NCBI GenBank assembly: GCA_963765545.1
Contig: CAVXWW010000005.1
Location: forward strand, 1-64,000
Length of the DNA: 64,000 nucleotides
Direction of reading: 5' to 3'
Source of the DNA: JARRPM01 sp963765545
Lineage (GTDB): Bacteria; Pseudomonadota; Gammaproteobacteria; Pseudomonadales; Halieaceae
Shown here in pieces: positions 61,711-64,000 of this stretch. The notes under the pieces were generated by a model that saw only the letters and a program-made list of their open reading frames with translations, was not told where the DNA came from and did not search any database. A program made the position numbers and the translations under genes. The stretch's first letter is position 1. Each line of letters opens with the position of its first letter.

Positions 61711-62253
61711 ATGGCCCTGAAACCCACCATCTACAAAGCCCAGATAGAGCTGGCCAACAGTGATGACAACCGCTATGAGACCCTGGCGCTTACCCTGGCC
61801 CGACACCCCTCAGAAACCCTGGAGCGCATGGCGGCGCGCCTGCTGGCCTACTGCCTCAATGTCGCCCGTGGCCTTGAATTTACCCGCGGGCTATCCACCG
61901 CGGATGAGCCTGACATCTGGTTGCACAGCGACAGCGGCGATATTGAACACTGGATAGAGGTAGGCCAGCCGGAGGAACCGAGGCTGCGCAAGGCCTGCGG
62001 CCGGGCGCGGCGTGTCAGCCTGTACACTTTCGGAAAAAGCAGTGATACCTGGTGGAAACTGAATGGGGAGGCAATCAGTGCCCTGCCCCACCTGCACGCC
62101 TGGCAGTTCAGCTGGCCCGAAGTCGTCGCGGTGTCCGCACTGCTGGCACGCACCATGCAATTGAGTGTGAGTATTGTTGGCGGGATGATCTACGTCGACA
62201 ATGGCTCGGGCTCCGCCAGCCTGGAGCCCCACCTGCTATACGCCGACGAGTGA
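61711..62253 (+). CDS. yaeQ: YaeQ-family protein
   Basis: From ATG 61711 the 180-residue product fits YaeQ throughout: MALKPTIYKAQIELANSDDN, TLARHPSETLERMAARLLAY, DIWLHSDSGDIEHWIEVGQP, and the final VSIVGGMIYVDNG. The fold is PD-(D/E)XK-nuclease-like but the activity is unproven. A frame extending back to 61573 has no support. It converges with the sterol-desaturase-family gene. Confidence 0.93.
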   Translation: MALKPTIYKAQIELANSDDNRYETLALTLARHPSETLERMAARLLAYCLNVARGLEFTRGLSTADEPDIWLHSDSGDIEHWIEVGQPEEPRLRKACGRARRVSLYTFGKSSDTWWKLNGEAISALPHLHAWQFSWPEVVAVSALLARTMQLSVSIVGGMIYVDNGSGSASLEPHLLYADE

Positions 62254-62258
62254 TGGCG

Positions 62259-63500
62259 TTAATGCGCCGAGAGTGGCCCGGCCGTTGCAGCCGGGGTACG
62301 CTGCAATAGAAACAGAGCCAACACGTTCAGCGCCACGTAAGCGCCACCCCATAGCAGCAGCGTAAACCCTGCCCCCACTGACAGGGCGATGCCCAACAGC
62401 AGGGACACGCCCGCCAGGCGCAACCCGTCCCAGCGCAGCGCGCGTGACACATTGCCCCCTTCCAGCCACAGACCTGTTGTGACCGTGCTCACCAGCAGAA
62501 CAGCCCACAGGGCCACACCGCTCCAGTAGTCAAGGGTGGTCTTTTGCATGAAGTCCAGTAACACCACCGCCGCCACCAGCTGGGCAAACGCGTAAACACC
62601 AACGCGGGTTGGAACAGCCGGGTCGAATTTGTGGAAATCGGCGAGCTCGGTTTTATCCCTGGGGTAGCGCTTAGCCACATCTGCCGGGCGCCAGCCGGTG
62701 CGGGATATCCAGACCCGCAACTTGTCGCGCCAGCGGGCGGTGTGCAGGCTGTCCCTGAACATGTCGACATAAACATGGGTTAACGCCCGCACCGGATTCC
62801 AGCTCTTGAGGGCGCCGCGTATCCCGTAGACCGGGGGCTCGCCTGCCCGTTCTTCCTGGAACGTGCCGAACAGTCGGTCCCAGAGAATAAATATACCGCC
62901 GTAGTTGCGGTCCATGTAGAGACTGTTCTGGGCGTGGTGCACGCGGTGGTTGGAGGGGGTCACAAACACCCACTCGTACCAGCCCAGTTTCGGCACATGC
63001 TCGGTGTGCACCCAGAACTGGTAAATCAGGTTGATCGCACCCACGGTGACGACCACTTCGGCAGGAATACCCAACAGGTACATGGGAATATAAAAAATCC
63101 AGCCCAGCAGGAATCCCGTGCTCGTCTGGCGCAGGGCGGTGGTGAGATTGTAGTCCTCGCTCTGGTGGTGAGCCACGTGGGCAGCCCAGAGAATCGTGCG
63201 TTCATGGCCCAGCCGGTGCAGCCAGTAATAGCACAGGTCATACAGCACCAGCGCCAGTACCCAGGTAAACCAGTGGCTTGCATCCATCAGCGGCAGGGAG
63301 AAATAGCGCGTCACCAGATAGTAGACATAGCCCCCAACCCCCAGCGTGACAAACCGCCGGGCCTGACTCAGGACGCCCAGGGACAGGCTGTTGATACTGT
63401 CATTCAGGCGGTAGGTATTGCGGTGCCTGGCGAGGCCATAGAGCCACTCGACAATTATCGCGAGGATAAAAAAGGGCACGGCAAGTACAATAAGGTTCAT
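62259..63500 (-). CDS. sterol desaturase/fatty acid hydroxylase superfamily protein
   Basis: The 413-residue membrane protein has the di-iron His clusters HRLGHE, HVAHHQSEDYN, HTEHV and HRVHHAQN in the order of the fatty acid hydroxylase superfamily, with helices before and between them. After about residue 300 there are further hydrophobic helices, making it longer than the minimal family. Roles in this group include sterol or lipid oxidation and alkylglycerol cleavage; the present substrate is unknown. Confidence 0.86.
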   Translation of the reverse strand: MNLIVLAVPFFILAIIVEWLYGLARHRNTYRLNDSINSLSLGVLSQARRFVTLGVGGYVYYLVTRYFSLPLMDASHWFTWVLALVLYDLCYYWLHRLGHERTILWAAHVAHHQSEDYNLTTALRQTSTGFLLGWIFYIPMYLLGIPAEVVVTVGAINLIYQFWVHTEHVPKLGWYEWVFVTPSNHRVHHAQNSLYMDRNYGGIFILWDRLFGTFQEERAGEPPVYGIRGALKSWNPVRALTHVYVDMFRDSLHTARWRDKLRVWISRTGWRPADVAKRYPRDKTELADFHKFDPAVPTRVGVYAFAQLVAAVVLLDFMQKTTLDYWSGVALWAVLLVSTVTTGLWLEGGNVSRALRWDGLRLAGVSLLLGIALSVGAGFTLLLWGGAYVALNVLALFLLQRTPAATAGPLSAH

Positions 63501-63530
63501 AACGCGTAGTCGCAGATCACACCGGGGCGA

Positions 63531-64000
63531 TCACTGCATACTGGCTATGAACGCATCGGACGTATCGATGGCCTTGCGCATTTCAGTAATCAACAGTTCG
63601 ATATCATCCTCGATCGACTTGAACTCAACCTTTAAAGACGCGATCGCGCGGGCGTTCAGGTTGTGCTTCAAATACATCACGTTGTCCTTGAGAGCGGCAA
63701 GCACGGGGTCCATCCTGGCCTCCGACGCACGCAGTGCGGCTATCATGGCATCGTAACGGCTGCGCGTTTCGCCCAGTTTCGCCTGGCTGTCGGCCTTGAG
63801 GGTGGCATTGGAATACTGCTCGATTTCCGACTGCCACTCCTTGAACAGGGCATTCGCCACATTCTCCACACCGTCGATACGATCGCGCACATTCTGCGCG
63901 GCATCCTCGGAATCCTCATACTCATCCGCGAGTTTTTCGTACATATCTTCCAGGTCGCCGCCATCGAAATTGGTCAACTCCGTCAACTGCTCAAGGGCCG
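63531..64000 (-). CDS. DUF2959-family protein, 5' end beyond the window
   Basis: The frame is open through base 64000 (upstream sequence reads LEQLTELTNFDGGDL), so the start lies outside. The visible 155 or so residues are long, charged helices (YEKLADEYEDSEDAAQNVRD, then VMYLKHNLNARAIASLKVEF) as in DUF2959, which is thought to be a secreted coiled-coil protein. Function is unknown. Confidence 0.82.
   Translation of the reverse strand, partial: ALEQLTELTNFDGGDLEDMYEKLADEYEDSEDAAQNVRDRIDGVENVANALFKEWQSEIEQYSNATLKADSQAKLGETRSRYDAMIAALRASEARMDPVLAALKDNVMYLKHNLNARAIASLKVEFKSIEDDIELLITEMRKAIDTSDAFIASMQ

Noticed and set aside
1..64000. CRISPR arrays, rRNA genes and complete insertion sequences
   Set aside because: No regularly spaced direct repeats, rRNA sequence or transposase with flanking inverted repeats was seen.

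Overview
The window is a G+C-rich gammaproteobacterial chromosome segment. The gene set and arrangement (tol-pal with ybgC and ruvABC, mrdAB with mltB-rlpA-dacA-ybeD-lipB, a full leucine-degradation cluster, a RegB/RegA redox pair, an arylsulfatase, FadL) suggest a marine heterotroph such as a member of the Halieaceae/OM60-NOR5 group. That placement is inference from gene content; there is no rRNA here to confirm it.

Region 1 (1-4.3 kb) is partly decayed. It has two closely related small lipoproteins in opposite orientation at its ends, a DUF1214 gene fragment, a multiply broken lipoprotein gene, a small secreted Cys-rich protein, and a FadL-type porin with a frameshift near its C-terminus. 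Region 2 (4.3-9.4 kb) is a compact regulon on the minus strand: a secreted arylsulfatase, an orphan receiver-only protein, and a FixJ-type response regulator overlapping its histidine kinase. A 31-bp element ending in TACGTACGTA sits about 125 bp upstream of both the sulfatase and the orphan receiver start codons, each time with a -10-like hexamer at the same distance. Region 3 (9.4-17.3 kb) is accessory DNA next to a tRNA-Lys gene: remnants of a SIR2-like (possibly defence) gene, an AlpA-type regulator, an MscS-family channel, two unrelated tyrosine recombinases in opposite orientation, and between them about 330 bp packed with perfect hairpins.

Region 4 (17.3-30 kb, minus strand) is core genome: queC-queE, cpoB-pal-tolB-tolA-tolR-tolQ-ybgC, ruvB-ruvA-ruvC, yebC, aspS, an FmdB zinc-ribbon protein and an HU protein with a Lys/Ala-rich N-terminal tail. 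Region 5 (30-42.6 kb) holds proS, a LuxR-type regulator, a glutamine-synthetase-like ligase, a secreted EEP-family enzyme, a MATE pump, an acyl desaturase, glutathione peroxidase, prfC, and regB-regA. Region 6 (42.6-52.5 kb, minus strand) is the cell-wall elongation and lipoate block followed by rlmH-rsfS-nadD-proA.

Region 7 (52.6-64 kb) has a DsbA-fold isomerase, then liuR-liuA-liuB-liuD-liuE for leucine/isovalerate catabolism behind an 18-bp palindromic operator. liuC is absent, and its place is taken by a 258-bp gap with a perfect 16-bp inverted repeat. The window ends with a small membrane protein, an amidohydrolase, YaeQ, a sterol-desaturase-family enzyme and a truncated DUF2959 gene. 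No CRISPR array, rRNA or complete insertion sequence was seen.
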